From Burkholderia pyrrocinia (lineage in GTDB: Bacteria; Pseudomonadota; Gammaproteobacteria; Burkholderiales; Burkholderiaceae): a stretch of 64,000 nt of DNA. The notes below the pieces were generated by a model. The model worked only from the letters and a program-made list of their open reading frames with translations. It was not told where the DNA came from and made no database searches. The position numbers were made by a program, and so were the translations under genes. The stretch covers positions 62,001-126,000 of the forward strand of contig NZ_CP094459.1 in the NCBI RefSeq assembly GCF_022809715.1, given 5' to 3'. This document shows positions 46,185 to 54,967 of this stretch, in pieces. The stretch's first letter is position 1; each line of letters starts with the position of its first letter.

Positions 46185-46631
46185 CGGCACGCTGACACGC
46201 GCGACAGCGGGCCGTCATGCGGGCGCCTGCTGATTCGATATGCGAAACAAGCTGCGGTGCCGTTGCAGCGGCCATGCCGGTTGCGGCGGTTCGAGCGGCA
46301 AGATCCATGCGAGCCGCGCTGCTTTTTCAATTGCACGCGTACTGCGCCGTGCGGGCGATCAACAGTCGATGATGCACGTGTCAAAAAAGCGTGGTGAAAA
46401 ACCGTGCATGGCCGCATGCGGCATCGCGGCCAGCCCTATAAGTGCAAATCCCGATGATTGCACTGCACCAACGGCGCGACAATGTTGCGCAATGTGCATA
46501 CGCGTCGGCGCGGGAGACCACCCTCGAGGCGTACCACGGCGCCCGGGGGCAGCCGGCTGATCCGCTGACCTGTTCGCGGCCGCTTGCGCCACGCTTCCCG
46601 GTGCTTCGCCTGACTTCGTACGGAAGGGAAC
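46185..46631. other. Intergenic region before the first Liv-type transporter operon
   Basis: 447 bases that presumably hold the operon promoter. Around 46435-46505 there is a less GC-rich stretch with repeated TTGC/GCAA-type words (GATTGCACTGCACC; ATGTTGCGCAATGTGCAT, with TTGCGCAA a perfect 8-bp dyad). I see no gene and no convincing sigma-54 or sigma-70 core promoter. Confidence 0.5.
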
Positions 46632-47411
46632 ATGATTCTCGGCGACACGATTCTGGAAACACGCGGACTGACGAAGGAATTCAGGGGTTTCACCGCCGTG
46701 AACGGCGTCAACCTGCGTGTGCGGCGCGGCGCGATTCATGCGCTGATCGGGCCGAACGGCGCGGGCAAGACGACCTGCTTCAACCTCCTCACCAAGTTCC
46801 TGACACCGACGGCCGGCCAGATCGTCTTCAACGGGATCGACATCACCGACGAGCGGCCTGCGCAGGTGGCACGGCGCGGCATCATCCGCTCGTTCCAGAT
46901 CTCGGCCGTGTTCCCGCACCTGACCGCGCTGCAGAACGTGCGCATCGGCCTGCAGCGCGCGCTCGGCACCGAATTCCACTTCTGGCGCAGCGAACGCACG
47001 CTGAAGCGGCTCGACGATCGCGCGATGGATCTCCTCACGCAGGTCGGCCTCACCGATTTCGCGCACGTGCCGACCGTCGAACTCGCGTACGGCCGCAAGC
47101 GTGCGCTCGAGATCGCGACGACGCTCGCGATGGAGCCCGAACTGATGCTGCTCGACGAGCCCACGCAGGGGATGGGCCACGAGGACGTCGACCGCGTGAC
47201 CGCGCTGATCAAGAAGGTTGCGAGCGGCCGCACGATCCTGATGGTCGAGCACAACATGAACGTGATCGCGGGCATCTCCGACACGATCACCGTCCTGCAA
47301 CGCGGCGAGGTGCTGGCCGAAGGCTCGTATGCGGAAGTGTCGAAGAATCCGCTCGTCATCGAGGCCTACATGGGCAGTGCCGATGCGGCGCTCGCGGGGG
47401 CGCACGCATGA
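46632..47411 (+). CDS. livG: Branched-chain amino acid/amide-type ABC transporter ATPase (LivG family)
   Basis: 259 residues preceded by GGAAGGGAAC. Walker A is GPNGAGKTT (about residues 38-46), the LivG-typical Q-loop region IIRSFQISAVFPHLTALQNV, a signature motif in degenerate form (VELAYGRKRALEIA, where LSGG is replaced by LAYGR), Walker B LMLLDEPTQGMG and the H-loop MVEHNM. It energises an importer for branched-chain amino acids, amides or urea. It is the first gene of a five-gene operon. Confidence 0.93.
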   Translation: MILGDTILETRGLTKEFRGFTAVNGVNLRVRRGAIHALIGPNGAGKTTCFNLLTKFLTPTAGQIVFNGIDITDERPAQVARRGIIRSFQISAVFPHLTALQNVRIGLQRALGTEFHFWRSERTLKRLDDRAMDLLTQVGLTDFAHVPTVELAYGRKRALEIATTLAMEPELMLLDEPTQGMGHEDVDRVTALIKKVASGRTILMVEHNMNVIAGISDTITVLQRGEVLAEGSYAEVSKNPLVIEAYMGSADAALAGAHA

Positions 47412-48163
47412 AGCACAGCGAACGGGAGGAACGCGAATTGAGCGGCGTCGAGAGCGGTACGCCCGCGCTGGAGATCACGGGCCTGGAGGCCTGGTACGGG
47501 GAATCCCACATATTGCACGGTGTCGACCTGACGGTGCATCGCGGCGAGGTCGTCACGCTGCTCGGCCGCAACGGCGCGGGCCGCACGACGACGCTGCGCG
47601 CGATCATGGGCCTCACGGGGCGCCGCAGCGGGTCGATCAAGGTCGCGGGCAACGAGACGATCGGCCTCGCGACGCACCGCATCGCGCATTTCGGCATCGG
47701 CTACTGCCCGGAGGAGCGCGGAATCTTCTCGAGCCTTTCATGCGAGGAGAACCTGATGCTGCCGCCGCCGATCGGGTCGCGCGAGCATGCGATGTCGCTC
47801 GACGAGATCTACGCGATGTTCCCGAACCTCGCGTCGCGCCGGCAGAGCCAGGGCACGCGGCTGTCCGGCGGCGAGCAGCAGATGCTCGCGGTCGCGCGGA
47901 TCCTGCGCACCGGCGCGAACCTGCTGCTGCTCGACGAGATTTCCGAAGGCCTTGCACCGGTGATCGTGCAGGCGCTCGCGCGGATGATCGTCGCGTTGAA
48001 GGCGCGCGGCTACACGATCGTGATGGTCGAACAGAATTTCCGCTTCGCCGCGCCGCTTGCCGACCGCTTCTACGTGATGGAGCACGGCCGCATCGTCGAG
48101 CATTTCCTCGCGGCCGAACTGGAAAGCAAGATGCCGACGCTGCACGACCTGCTCGGGGTGTGA
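47408..48163 (+). CDS. livF: ABC transporter ATPase (LivF family) with Arg in Walker A
   Basis: 251 residues, ATG overlapping the livG stop by 4 bp. The family features are present: YGESHILHGVDLTVHRGEVV, the TRLSGGEQQMLAVARIL signature, Walker B LLLLDEISEGLAP and H-loop VEQNFRF. However, Walker A reads GRNGAGRTTT: the invariant lysine is arginine (codon CGC). This usually impairs ATP hydrolysis, so this subunit may serve mainly as a structural partner of LivG. The insert of about 15 residues at the N-terminus (KHSEREERELSGVES) is also unusual. Confidence 0.9.
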   Translation: MKHSEREERELSGVESGTPALEITGLEAWYGESHILHGVDLTVHRGEVVTLLGRNGAGRTTTLRAIMGLTGRRSGSIKVAGNETIGLATHRIAHFGIGYCPEERGIFSSLSCEENLMLPPPIGSREHAMSLDEIYAMFPNLASRRQSQGTRLSGGEQQMLAVARILRTGANLLLLDEISEGLAPVIVQALARMIVALKARGYTIVMVEQNFRFAAPLADRFYVMEHGRIVEHFLAAELESKMPTLHDLLGV

Positions 48164-48240
48164 CGCCGCCCCGTTTCCCTTGCCGCTAGCCGTGGCGGCC
48201 CTCGAATAACCACAACGCATCAGAACAACAGGAGACGTCA

Positions 48241-49440
48241 ATGAAAATGAAGACCCTCGCACACGCCTGTCTCGCGCTCGCGACCGCCGCGTTCACTGCC
48301 GGCGCCGCGCATGCCGCGGATACCGTGAAGATCGGCTTCGTCACCGACATGTCGGGGCTTTACGCGGACATCGACGGGCAGGGCGGCCTCGAGGCGATCC
48401 GCATGGCGGTCGCCGACTTCGGCGGCAAGGTGCTCGGCAAGCCGATCGAGGTCGTGTACGCGGATCACCAGAACAAGGCGGACATTGCCGCGTCGAAGGC
48501 GCGCGAATGGATCGACCGCGGCGGGCTCGACCTGCTCGTCGGCGGCACGAATTCGGGGACGGCGCTGGCGATGGCCAAGCTCGCCGCGGAGAAGAAGAAG
48601 GTCTACATCAACATCGGTGCGGGCGCGGACACGCTGACGAACGAGGAGTGCACGCCGTACACAGTGCACTATGCGTACGACACGATGGCGCTCGCGAAAG
48701 GCACCGGCTCGGCGGTGGTGAAGCAGGGCGGCAAGACGTGGTTCTTCCTGACCGCCGACTACGCGTTCGGCAAGGCGCTCGAGAAGAACACGTCGGACGT
48801 CGTGAAGGCGAGCGGCGGACAGGTGCTGGGTGCGGTGCGGCATCCGCTGTCCGCGTCGGATTTCTCGTCGTTCCTGCTGCAGGCGCAATCGTCGAAGGCG
48901 CAGATCCTCGGCCTCGCGAACGCGGGCGGCGACACGATCAACGCGATCAAGGCCGCGAAGGAATTCGGCATCACGAAGACGATGAAGCTCGCCGGGCTGC
49001 TGATGTTCATCAACGACGTGCACAGCCTCGGCCTCGAGACGACGCAGGGCCTCGTGCTGACCGACAGCTGGTACTGGAACCGCGATGCGGCATCGCGCCA
49101 GTGGGCGCAGCGCTACTTCGGCAAGATGAAGAAGATGCCGTCGAGCCTGCAGGCGGCCGACTATTCGTCGGTGACGACCTACCTGAAGGCCGTGCAGGCC
49201 GCCGGCACGACCGACTCCGACAAGGTGATGGCCGAGCTGAAGAAGATCAAGATCAGCGACTTCTACGCGAAGGGCTATATCCGCGCGGACGGCAGCATGA
49301 TCCACGACATGTACCTGATGGAGGTGAAGAAGCCGTCCGAATCGAAGGAGCCGTGGGATTACTACAAGGTGATCGCGACGATTCCGGGCGAACAGGCGTT
49401 CACGACCAAGCAGGAAACGCGCTGCGCGATGTGGAAGTAA
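48241..49440 (+). CDS. Periplasmic substrate-binding protein of the Liv/urea/amide type
   Basis: 399 residues. A signal peptide (MKMKTLAHACLALATAAFTA, cleavage after AHA) precedes the type I binding fold: VKIGFVTDMSGLYADIDGQG, NQ-type linkers and KLAGLLMFINDVHSLGLETT. An AGGAGA ribosome site lies eight bases before the ATG. It captures the ligand for the LivG/LivF/LivH/LivM importer encoded around it. The ligand cannot be named; hydrophobic amino acids, amides and aromatic acids are all carried by such proteins. Confidence 0.92.
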   Translation: MKMKTLAHACLALATAAFTAGAAHAADTVKIGFVTDMSGLYADIDGQGGLEAIRMAVADFGGKVLGKPIEVVYADHQNKADIAASKAREWIDRGGLDLLVGGTNSGTALAMAKLAAEKKKVYINIGAGADTLTNEECTPYTVHYAYDTMALAKGTGSAVVKQGGKTWFFLTADYAFGKALEKNTSDVVKASGGQVLGAVRHPLSASDFSSFLLQAQSSKAQILGLANAGGDTINAIKAAKEFGITKTMKLAGLLMFINDVHSLGLETTQGLVLTDSWYWNRDAASRQWAQRYFGKMKKMPSSLQAADYSSVTTYLKAVQAAGTTDSDKVMAELKKIKISDFYAKGYIRADGSMIHDMYLMEVKKPSESKEPWDYYKVIATIPGEQAFTTKQETRCAMWK

Positions 49441-49568
49441 GTGCGACGTAGCGGCGCGCAGGGGCGCGCCGCGCGATGGCGGCTGCAGCGATGTGCCCGC
49501 TGCGCCGCCCGCGTGTGCAATGCAGAAAGGTTGCGCACGCAACGAAACTCATTCTGACGGCTAAGTCG

Positions 49569-50453
49569 ATGGAAATCTTTGGCATTCCGTTGCCGGCGAT
49601 GCTGAGCCAGTTGCTGCTCGGGCTCGTCAACGGCTCGTTCTACGCGATCCTGAGCCTCGGGCTCGCGGTGATCTTCGGGCTGCTCAACGTGATCAACTTC
49701 GCGCACGGCGCGCTGTTCATGCTGGGCGCGATGCTCGCGTGGATGGGGCTGTCGTATCTCGGGCTGCCGTACTGGGCGATGCTCGTGCTGGCGCCGCTGG
49801 TCGTCGGTGCGTTCGGGATCGCGATCGAGCGCTCGATGCTGCGCTGGCTGTACAAGCTCGATCACCTGTACGGGCTGCTGCTGACGTTCGGCCTGACGCT
49901 CGTCGTCGAGGGCGTGTTCCGCTCGATCTACGGCGCGTCGGGCCAGCCGTACGACGTGCCGTCGCAGCTTTCCGGCGCAACCAACCTCGGCTTCATGTTC
50001 CTGCCGAACTATCGCGCGTGGGTCGTCGTCGCGTCGCTCGCGGTGTGTCTCGCGACGTGGTTCGTGATCGAGAAGACGCGCCTGGGCGCGTACCTGCGCG
50101 CGGGCACCGAGAACCCGAAGCTCGTCGAGGCGTTCGGCGTGAACGTGCCGATGATGATCACGCTCACCTACGGCTTCGGCGTCGCGCTCGCCGCGTTCGC
50201 GGGCGTGCTGGCCGCGCCGGTGATCCAGGTGTCGCCGCTGATGGGCCAGCCGATGATCATCACCGTGTTCGCGGTGGTCGTGATCGGCGGGATGGGCTCG
50301 ATCCTCGGTTCGATCGTCACGGGCCTGATGCTCGGCGTGATCGAGGGTTTCACGCGCGTGTTCTATCCCGAAGCGTCGGCCACCGTCGTGTTCGTGATCA
50401 TGGCGATCGTGCTGCTGTTCCGCCCGGCGGGCCTCTTCGGCAAGGAAAAATGA
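49569..50453 (+). CDS. livH: ABC transporter permease, LivH family
   Basis: 294 residues from the ATG giving MEIFGIPLPAMLSQLLLGLV. About eight membrane helices. The LivH signature NVINFAHGALFMLGAM near residue 40 and the EAA-like loop TENPKLVEAFGVNVPMMITL are present. It forms the transmembrane channel with LivM. A 128-bp gap separates it from the binding-protein gene; no terminator is evident there. Confidence 0.93.
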   Translation: MEIFGIPLPAMLSQLLLGLVNGSFYAILSLGLAVIFGLLNVINFAHGALFMLGAMLAWMGLSYLGLPYWAMLVLAPLVVGAFGIAIERSMLRWLYKLDHLYGLLLTFGLTLVVEGVFRSIYGASGQPYDVPSQLSGATNLGFMFLPNYRAWVVVASLAVCLATWFVIEKTRLGAYLRAGTENPKLVEAFGVNVPMMITLTYGFGVALAAFAGVLAAPVIQVSPLMGQPMIITVFAVVVIGGMGSILGSIVTGLMLGVIEGFTRVFYPEASATVVFVIMAIVLLFRPAGLFGKEK

Positions 50454-51427
50454 TGCAGAGAAAAGTGCTCTACGGCGTGCTGCTCGCCGCACTGCTCGCC
50501 GCGCCGTTCATCGGCGCGTATCCGGTCTTCGTGATGAAGGTGCTCACGTTCGCGCTGTTCGCGGCCGCGTTCAACCTGCTGATCGGCTATACGGGGCTGC
50601 TGTCGTTCGGCCATGCGATGTTCCTCGCGACCGCCGGCTATACGACCGGCTATTCGATGCAGACGCTCGGTTTCACGCCGGAGCTCGGCGTGCTCGTCGG
50701 CACCGTCACCGCGACGCTGCTCGGGCTCGTCGTCGGGTTGTTCGCGATCCGCCGGCAGGGCATCTACTTCGCGATGATCACGCTCGCGTTCGCGCAGATG
50801 GTCTACTTCATCTACCTGCAGGCGCCGTTCACGCGCGGCGAGGACGGCCTGCAGGGCGTGCCGCGCGGCCACCTGTTCGGGCTGCTCGACCTGACGAACG
50901 ACGTCACGCTGTACTACGTCGTGCTGGCGGTGGTCGTCGCCGCGTGCGCGTTCATCGTGCGGGTCGTCCATTCGCCGTTCGGGCAGGTGCTCGTCGCGAT
51001 CAAGGAGAACGAGGCGCGCGCGATCTCGCTCGGCTACGACACCGACCGCTTCAAGCTGCTCGCGTTCATCCTGTCGGCCGCGCTCGCGGGGCTGGCCGGC
51101 TCGCTGAAGGTGCTCGTGCTCGGCTTCGAGACGCTCTCCGATGCGCACTGGACGATGTCGGGCCTCGTCGTGCTGATGACGCTCGTCGGCGGGATGGGCA
51201 CGCTGTTCGGGCCATTGCTGGGCGCGGCGCTGATCGTCGCTTTGGAAGACCGGCTCGGCGACATCGGCGAATGGCTCGCGTCGACGACGGGCGTCGCGTG
51301 GTTCCATTCGCTCGGCGAATCGACGACGATCGTCACCGGGCTGATCTTCATCGCGTGCGTGCTCGCGTTCCGGCGCGGCATCGTCGGCGAGATGGTCGCG
51401 CGGATCAAGCCGCTCAGGGCGTCCTGA
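50450..51427 (+). CDS. livM: ABC transporter permease, LivM family
   Basis: 325 residues; the first of two adjacent ATGs overlaps the livH stop by 4 bp, the second starts at 50453. About nine membrane helices with LivM-type motifs NLLIGYTGLLSFGHAMFLAT and GQVLVAIKENEARAISLGYD (EAA loop). It pairs with LivH. It is the last gene of the first transporter operon. Confidence 0.93.
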   Translation: MMQRKVLYGVLLAALLAAPFIGAYPVFVMKVLTFALFAAAFNLLIGYTGLLSFGHAMFLATAGYTTGYSMQTLGFTPELGVLVGTVTATLLGLVVGLFAIRRQGIYFAMITLAFAQMVYFIYLQAPFTRGEDGLQGVPRGHLFGLLDLTNDVTLYYVVLAVVVAACAFIVRVVHSPFGQVLVAIKENEARAISLGYDTDRFKLLAFILSAALAGLAGSLKVLVLGFETLSDAHWTMSGLVVLMTLVGGMGTLFGPLLGAALIVALEDRLGDIGEWLASTTGVAWFHSLGESTTIVTGLIFIACVLAFRRGIVGEMVARIKPLRAS

Positions 51428-52549
51428 GCGTGTGCCGCATGCGTCGCCGCACGTTGATGCGAAGCACCATCCGGCGCGCTCCGGAACGGCGCTGCAGCGG
51501 GCTCGAGACGGTGCCGCGCGGCAGGCTGGTGCCCCATTTTCGTGCGGCGATGCACCATAGGGGTAAATGCTAAGTTGCCGTGGTGCTTAAGCCTCTTTAA
51601 GATTCACTTCAGTTCTGATGCACCGCGAAACGAATTTGCAGGTGGAGAACGAGGAGACAATCGAGGCACAAAGTGCCCGGACCCCAAAGCGCTGTTGGAC
51701 GGAATCCAACAGCGCTTTTTCATTTGCGTGCACGGATTTCCACCGATGGTGCATCGGCCTGCGCAATTGCCGTATTCCGCGCTTGCGTTCGCATCGCGTC
51801 TTTTCCGCGCTTCGCCGCGTCCCCCGCTTTTCCCTTTCCCGCAATCCGGTCGCAGACGGCGTGTTGCGATGCGCAGGCTGTCCGGGCTTACCCGGTTGGC
51901 GTGCGCGAAACGCGTCCGTTACACTTGGCTTTCGCCGACCGCGCGGTCGGGAAAATCGGTCGGCAGTTCTCCTACAAGCACAATGCAGAAGAGGGAGTAC
52001 GGTTGGATGAGCAGCGCAGGACGATGGACCGGGGCAGGAAGGGCGGCTGGCGCCGCTCGTTCGTCATTGGGTGCGCATCGCGGTATTTCCCGGCCTTCCC
52101 GAGCCGTCCTGCGGCCGGTACGCGCGTTCCGGCGCGATTCGCCGGCATGGCGCCTTCGCCGGTCGTTGCGCTCGCACCCGTCTCGGCATGAACCGCCGCT
52201 TGTCCGATCTTTCGCCGCGGGCGCGCGTGGCCGGGCCGAGCCTGGCCGGCGCACCTTCCGGCGATCGTTGCGCACGCATCGATTGCCCGCGCGATCCCGC
52301 ATTTCTTTGCCTTCTTCATCCCGGCGACACTGCTGCTGCGCATCGTGGCAGTCGAACGAACGTGTCGGCCGCGATGTACGCGCACGTGCATGCGCCGCGC
52401 TGTCGGGATCCTGTCGCGGTGGCGGCGTTTCACGGGAAAACGAGCGTAGGCGCGGCAATTAGAGATAGTTAAATTATTAACTTGTTTGGGAAACGGGAGC
52501 CGCCCGAGCGACCCGCGGATTTTTCGAGCAGCGTTTGGAGACAACGTAA
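51428..52549. other. Long intergenic region between two Liv-type operons
   Basis: 1.1 kb without a convincing gene. Left part: an AT-richer stretch (51560-51680) leading into a strong terminator hairpin. The small stem GGCAC-AAA-GTGCC (51664-51676) lies just before it. The middle part (51720-52440) is arginine-coding-looking in several frames on both strands, which is typical of non-coding GC-rich DNA. The right end becomes AT-rich (AATTAGAGATAGTTAAATTATTAACTT begins near 52456 and is non-coding) and should hold the promoter of the next operon. Confidence 0.55.
51686..51720 (+). terminator. Strong intrinsic terminator, possible end of a small RNA
   Basis: A 14-bp perfect stem (AAAGCGCTGTTGGA / TCCAACAGCGCTTT), five-base loop and a T-run. 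It is 259 bp beyond the livM stop. It could terminate the first transporter operon, but the distance and the structured AT-rich stretch just upstream also suit an independent small RNA of roughly 100-170 bases. Confidence 0.85.
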
Positions 52550-53707
52550 ATGAAGATGAATCGATGGATGGAGGCCGTGCTTGCCGCTGGCCTCGTGTGC
52601 GCGGCGGCTACGGCGTCGGCGCAGGTGAAGATCGGCGTGACGCTGTCGGCCACCGGGCCGGCCGCGTCGCTCGGGATTCCGGAAAAGAACACGATCGCGC
52701 TGCTGCCGAAGGAAATCGCGGGCAAGAGCGTGCAGTACATCGTGCTCGACGATGCGTCCGACACGAGCCGCGCGGTGCAGAACGTGCGCAAGCTGATCGA
52801 CGAAGACCACGTCGACGCGATCATCGGTTCGTCCGTCACGCCGAATTCGCTCGCGATGCTCGACCCCGTGTCGCAGGGCAAGACGCCGACGATCTCGCTC
52901 GCGGCGAGCGCGCAGATCATCGCGCCGATGGACGCGAAGCGCGCGTGGATGTTCAAGGTGCCGCAGAACGACCAGCTGATGGCCGACGCGATCGCCGGCT
53001 ACATGGCGAAGCACGGCGTGAAGACGGTCGGCTTCATCGGCTTCGCCGATGCGTACGGCGACAGCTGGTACAAGACGTTCAGCGCGGCGGCCGAGAAGAA
53101 CGGCCTCAAGATCGTGTCGAACGAGCGCTTCAACCGCACCGATGCATCGGTGATGGGGCAGGTGCTGAAGCTGATGGGCTCGAATCCGGATGCGATGCTG
53201 ATCGCCGGCTCCGGCACGCCGGCCGCGCTGCCGGCCAAGACGTTGAAGGAGCGCGGCTACAAGGGCAAGGTGTACCAGACGCACGGCGTCGCGAACAACG
53301 ACTTCCTGCGCGTGTGCGGCAAGGACTGCGAAGGCGAGATCCTGCCGGCCGGTCCGGTGCTCGTGACCGACCAGCTGCCGGATTCGAACCCGGTGAAGAA
53401 GGCGGCGCTCGGCTACAAGGCCGCATACGAGAAGGCCTACGGCGCGGGCTCGCTGGCGACGTTCGGCGGCCATGCGTGGGATGCGGGGCTGCTGCTGCAG
53501 CGCGCGATTCCGGAGGCGCTGAAGAAGGGCCAGCCGGGCAGCGAGGCATTCCGCGAGGCGCTGCGCGCATCGCTCGAAAGCGTCAAGGATCTGCCCGTGT
53601 CGCACGGCGTGATCAACATGACGTCGACCGATCACAACGGCTTCGACACGCGTGCACGCGTGATGGTGCAGATCGCCGACGGCAAGTGGAAGCTGCAGGC
53701 CGAGTAA
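52550..53707 (+). CDS. Branched-chain amino acid-type periplasmic binding protein
   Basis: 385 residues with a signal peptide (MEAVLAAGLVCAAATASAQ) and GGAGACAA upstream of the ATG. The fold begins VKIGVTLSATGPAASLGIPE and contains VDAIIGSSVTPNSLAMLDPV and the ligand-side GFIGFADAYGDSWYKTFS. Two cysteines (RVCGKDCEG, about residue 258) may form a disulfide. It is the first gene of the second transporter operon, which encodes LivH-, LivMG- and LivF-type partners. Confidence 0.93.
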   Translation: MKMNRWMEAVLAAGLVCAAATASAQVKIGVTLSATGPAASLGIPEKNTIALLPKEIAGKSVQYIVLDDASDTSRAVQNVRKLIDEDHVDAIIGSSVTPNSLAMLDPVSQGKTPTISLAASAQIIAPMDAKRAWMFKVPQNDQLMADAIAGYMAKHGVKTVGFIGFADAYGDSWYKTFSAAAEKNGLKIVSNERFNRTDASVMGQVLKLMGSNPDAMLIAGSGTPAALPAKTLKERGYKGKVYQTHGVANNDFLRVCGKDCEGEILPAGPVLVTDQLPDSNPVKKAALGYKAAYEKAYGAGSLATFGGHAWDAGLLLQRAIPEALKKGQPGSEAFREALRASLESVKDLPVSHGVINMTSTDHNGFDTRARVMVQIADGKWKLQAE

Positions 53708-53907
53708 GTATCACGTGAAACCGGCGTGCGCGGCGCGAACGGCGCCGTGCACGCCGTGGCAGGGCGCCGGGCCTGACGGGCCGCGCCCGTGCCGCCTGGA
53801 ACCACCGGGGCTCGCCGCGTGGCGCGCCGACGCGCCGATCTTGCCGTCCGTGCGCGCCGGTTGTTCCCGTCGCCGTTTTTCCGCAGCATTCTCGATACAA
53901 GACACGT

Positions 53908-54963
53908 ATGGATCTCTCGATTGCGGCGATCCTCGCGCAAGACGGCATCACGACCGGCGCCATTTATGCATTGCTGTCGCTGGCGCTCGTGCTGGTGTTT
54001 TCCGTCACGCGGGTGATCTTCATTCCACAGGGCGAATTCGTCGCCTACGGTGCGCTGACGCTTGCGGCGTTGCAGGCGCAGAAATTTCCCGCCACCTGCT
54101 GGCTGCTGTTCGTGATGGGCGTCGCGTGCTTCCTGCTCGAAGTCGGCGGCCTGATCCGGCATCGCGAACGGCGCCATCAGCTCGGCCGCACGCTCGCGAC
54201 GCTCGGCAGCCGCTACATCCTGCTGCCGCTAGCGGTGTTCGCGATCACGCGCAGTTTTGCCGTGCAGCCGATGCCGATGCTCGCGCAGATCGCGCTGACG
54301 CTTGCGATCGTCGTGCCGATGGGGCCGTTCGTCTACCGGCTCGTGTACCAGCCGATCGCCGAGGGCACGACGCTGCTGCTGCTGATCGTGTCGGTCGCCG
54401 TCCATTTCGCGATGGTCGGCCTCGGGCTCGTGATGTTCGGTGCGGAAGGCTCGCGCACCAACGGATTCTCGGATGCGTCGCTGTCGATCGGCAGCATGAC
54501 GGTGTCGGTGCAGAGCATCCTGGTGGTCGTCACGGCGCTCGTGCTGATCGGTGCGCTGTACGTGTACTTCGGCCGCACGATCGCCGGCAAGGCGCTGCGC
54601 GCGACGTCGGTGAACCGGCTCGGCGCGCAGCTCGTCGGCATCGGCACGACCGAAGCAGGGCGGCTCGCGTTCACGTTCGCGGCGGGGCTCGGCGTGCTGT
54701 CCGGGATCCTCGTCGGCCCGCTGACGACGATCTATTACGACTCGGGCTTCCTGATCGGCCTGAAAGGCTTCGTCGGCGCGATCATCGGCGGCCTCGTCAG
54801 CTATCCGCTCGCGGCCGCCGGCTCGCTGCTCGTCGGCGTGCTCGAATCGTATTCGTCGTTCTGGGCGAGCGCATACAAGGAGGTGATCGTGTTCACGCTG
54901 ATCATTCCGGTGCTGCTGTGGCGGAGCTTCGTGACGCCGCATGCGGAAGAGGAAGAGGAGTGA
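53908..54963 (+). CDS. ABC transporter permease, LivH family (long form)
   Basis: 351 residues, longer than the usual 290-310. LivH features are [20 protein letters not shown] and [20 protein letters not shown] near the N-terminus and [20 protein letters not shown] in the last third. A central segment (about residues 70-110, [20 protein letters not shown]) is an insertion between helices. It follows the binding-protein gene by 200 bp and precedes the fused permease-ATPase gene by 4 bp. Confidence 0.9.
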   Translation: MDLSIAAILAQDGITTGAIYALLSLALVLVFSVTRVIFIPQGEFVAYGALTLAALQAQKFPATCWLLFVMGVACFLLEVGGLIRHRERRHQLGRTLATLGSRYILLPLAVFAITRSFAVQPMPMLAQIALTLAIVVPMGPFVYRLVYQPIAEGTTLLLLIVSVAVHFAMVGLGLVMFGAEGSRTNGFSDASLSIGSMTVSVQSILVVVTALVLIGALYVYFGRTIAGKALRATSVNRLGAQLVGIGTTEAGRLAFTFAAGLGVLSGILVGPLTTIYYDSGFLIGLKGFVGAIIGGLVSYPLAAAGSLLVGVLESYSSFWASAYKEVIVFTLIIPVLLWRSFVTPHAEEEEE

Positions 54964-54967
54964 CGCG

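Noticed and set aside
44280..46190. A 636-codon minus-strand frame opposite the GMC oxidoreductase
   Set aside because: Its composition is antisense-like and its N- or C-terminal repeats derive from the 92-bp hairpin array; the plus-strand frame has all GMC motifs.
46435..46505. Sigma-54 promoter before the first Liv-type operon
   Set aside because: The GG and GC elements in the GGCGCG...TTGCG stretch are spaced 12 rather than 10 bases apart, so it does not fit.
52426..52443. A third parS site (TTTCACGGGAAAA)
   Set aside because: The centre is CACGGG instead of CACGTG and symmetry is broken, so ParB binding is unlikely.
51542..52462. A 306-codon plus-strand frame in the long intergenic region
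   Set aside because: Arg/Ser-rich with no hydrophobic core or motif, and comparable frames exist on the other strand; it looks like non-coding GC-rich DNA.
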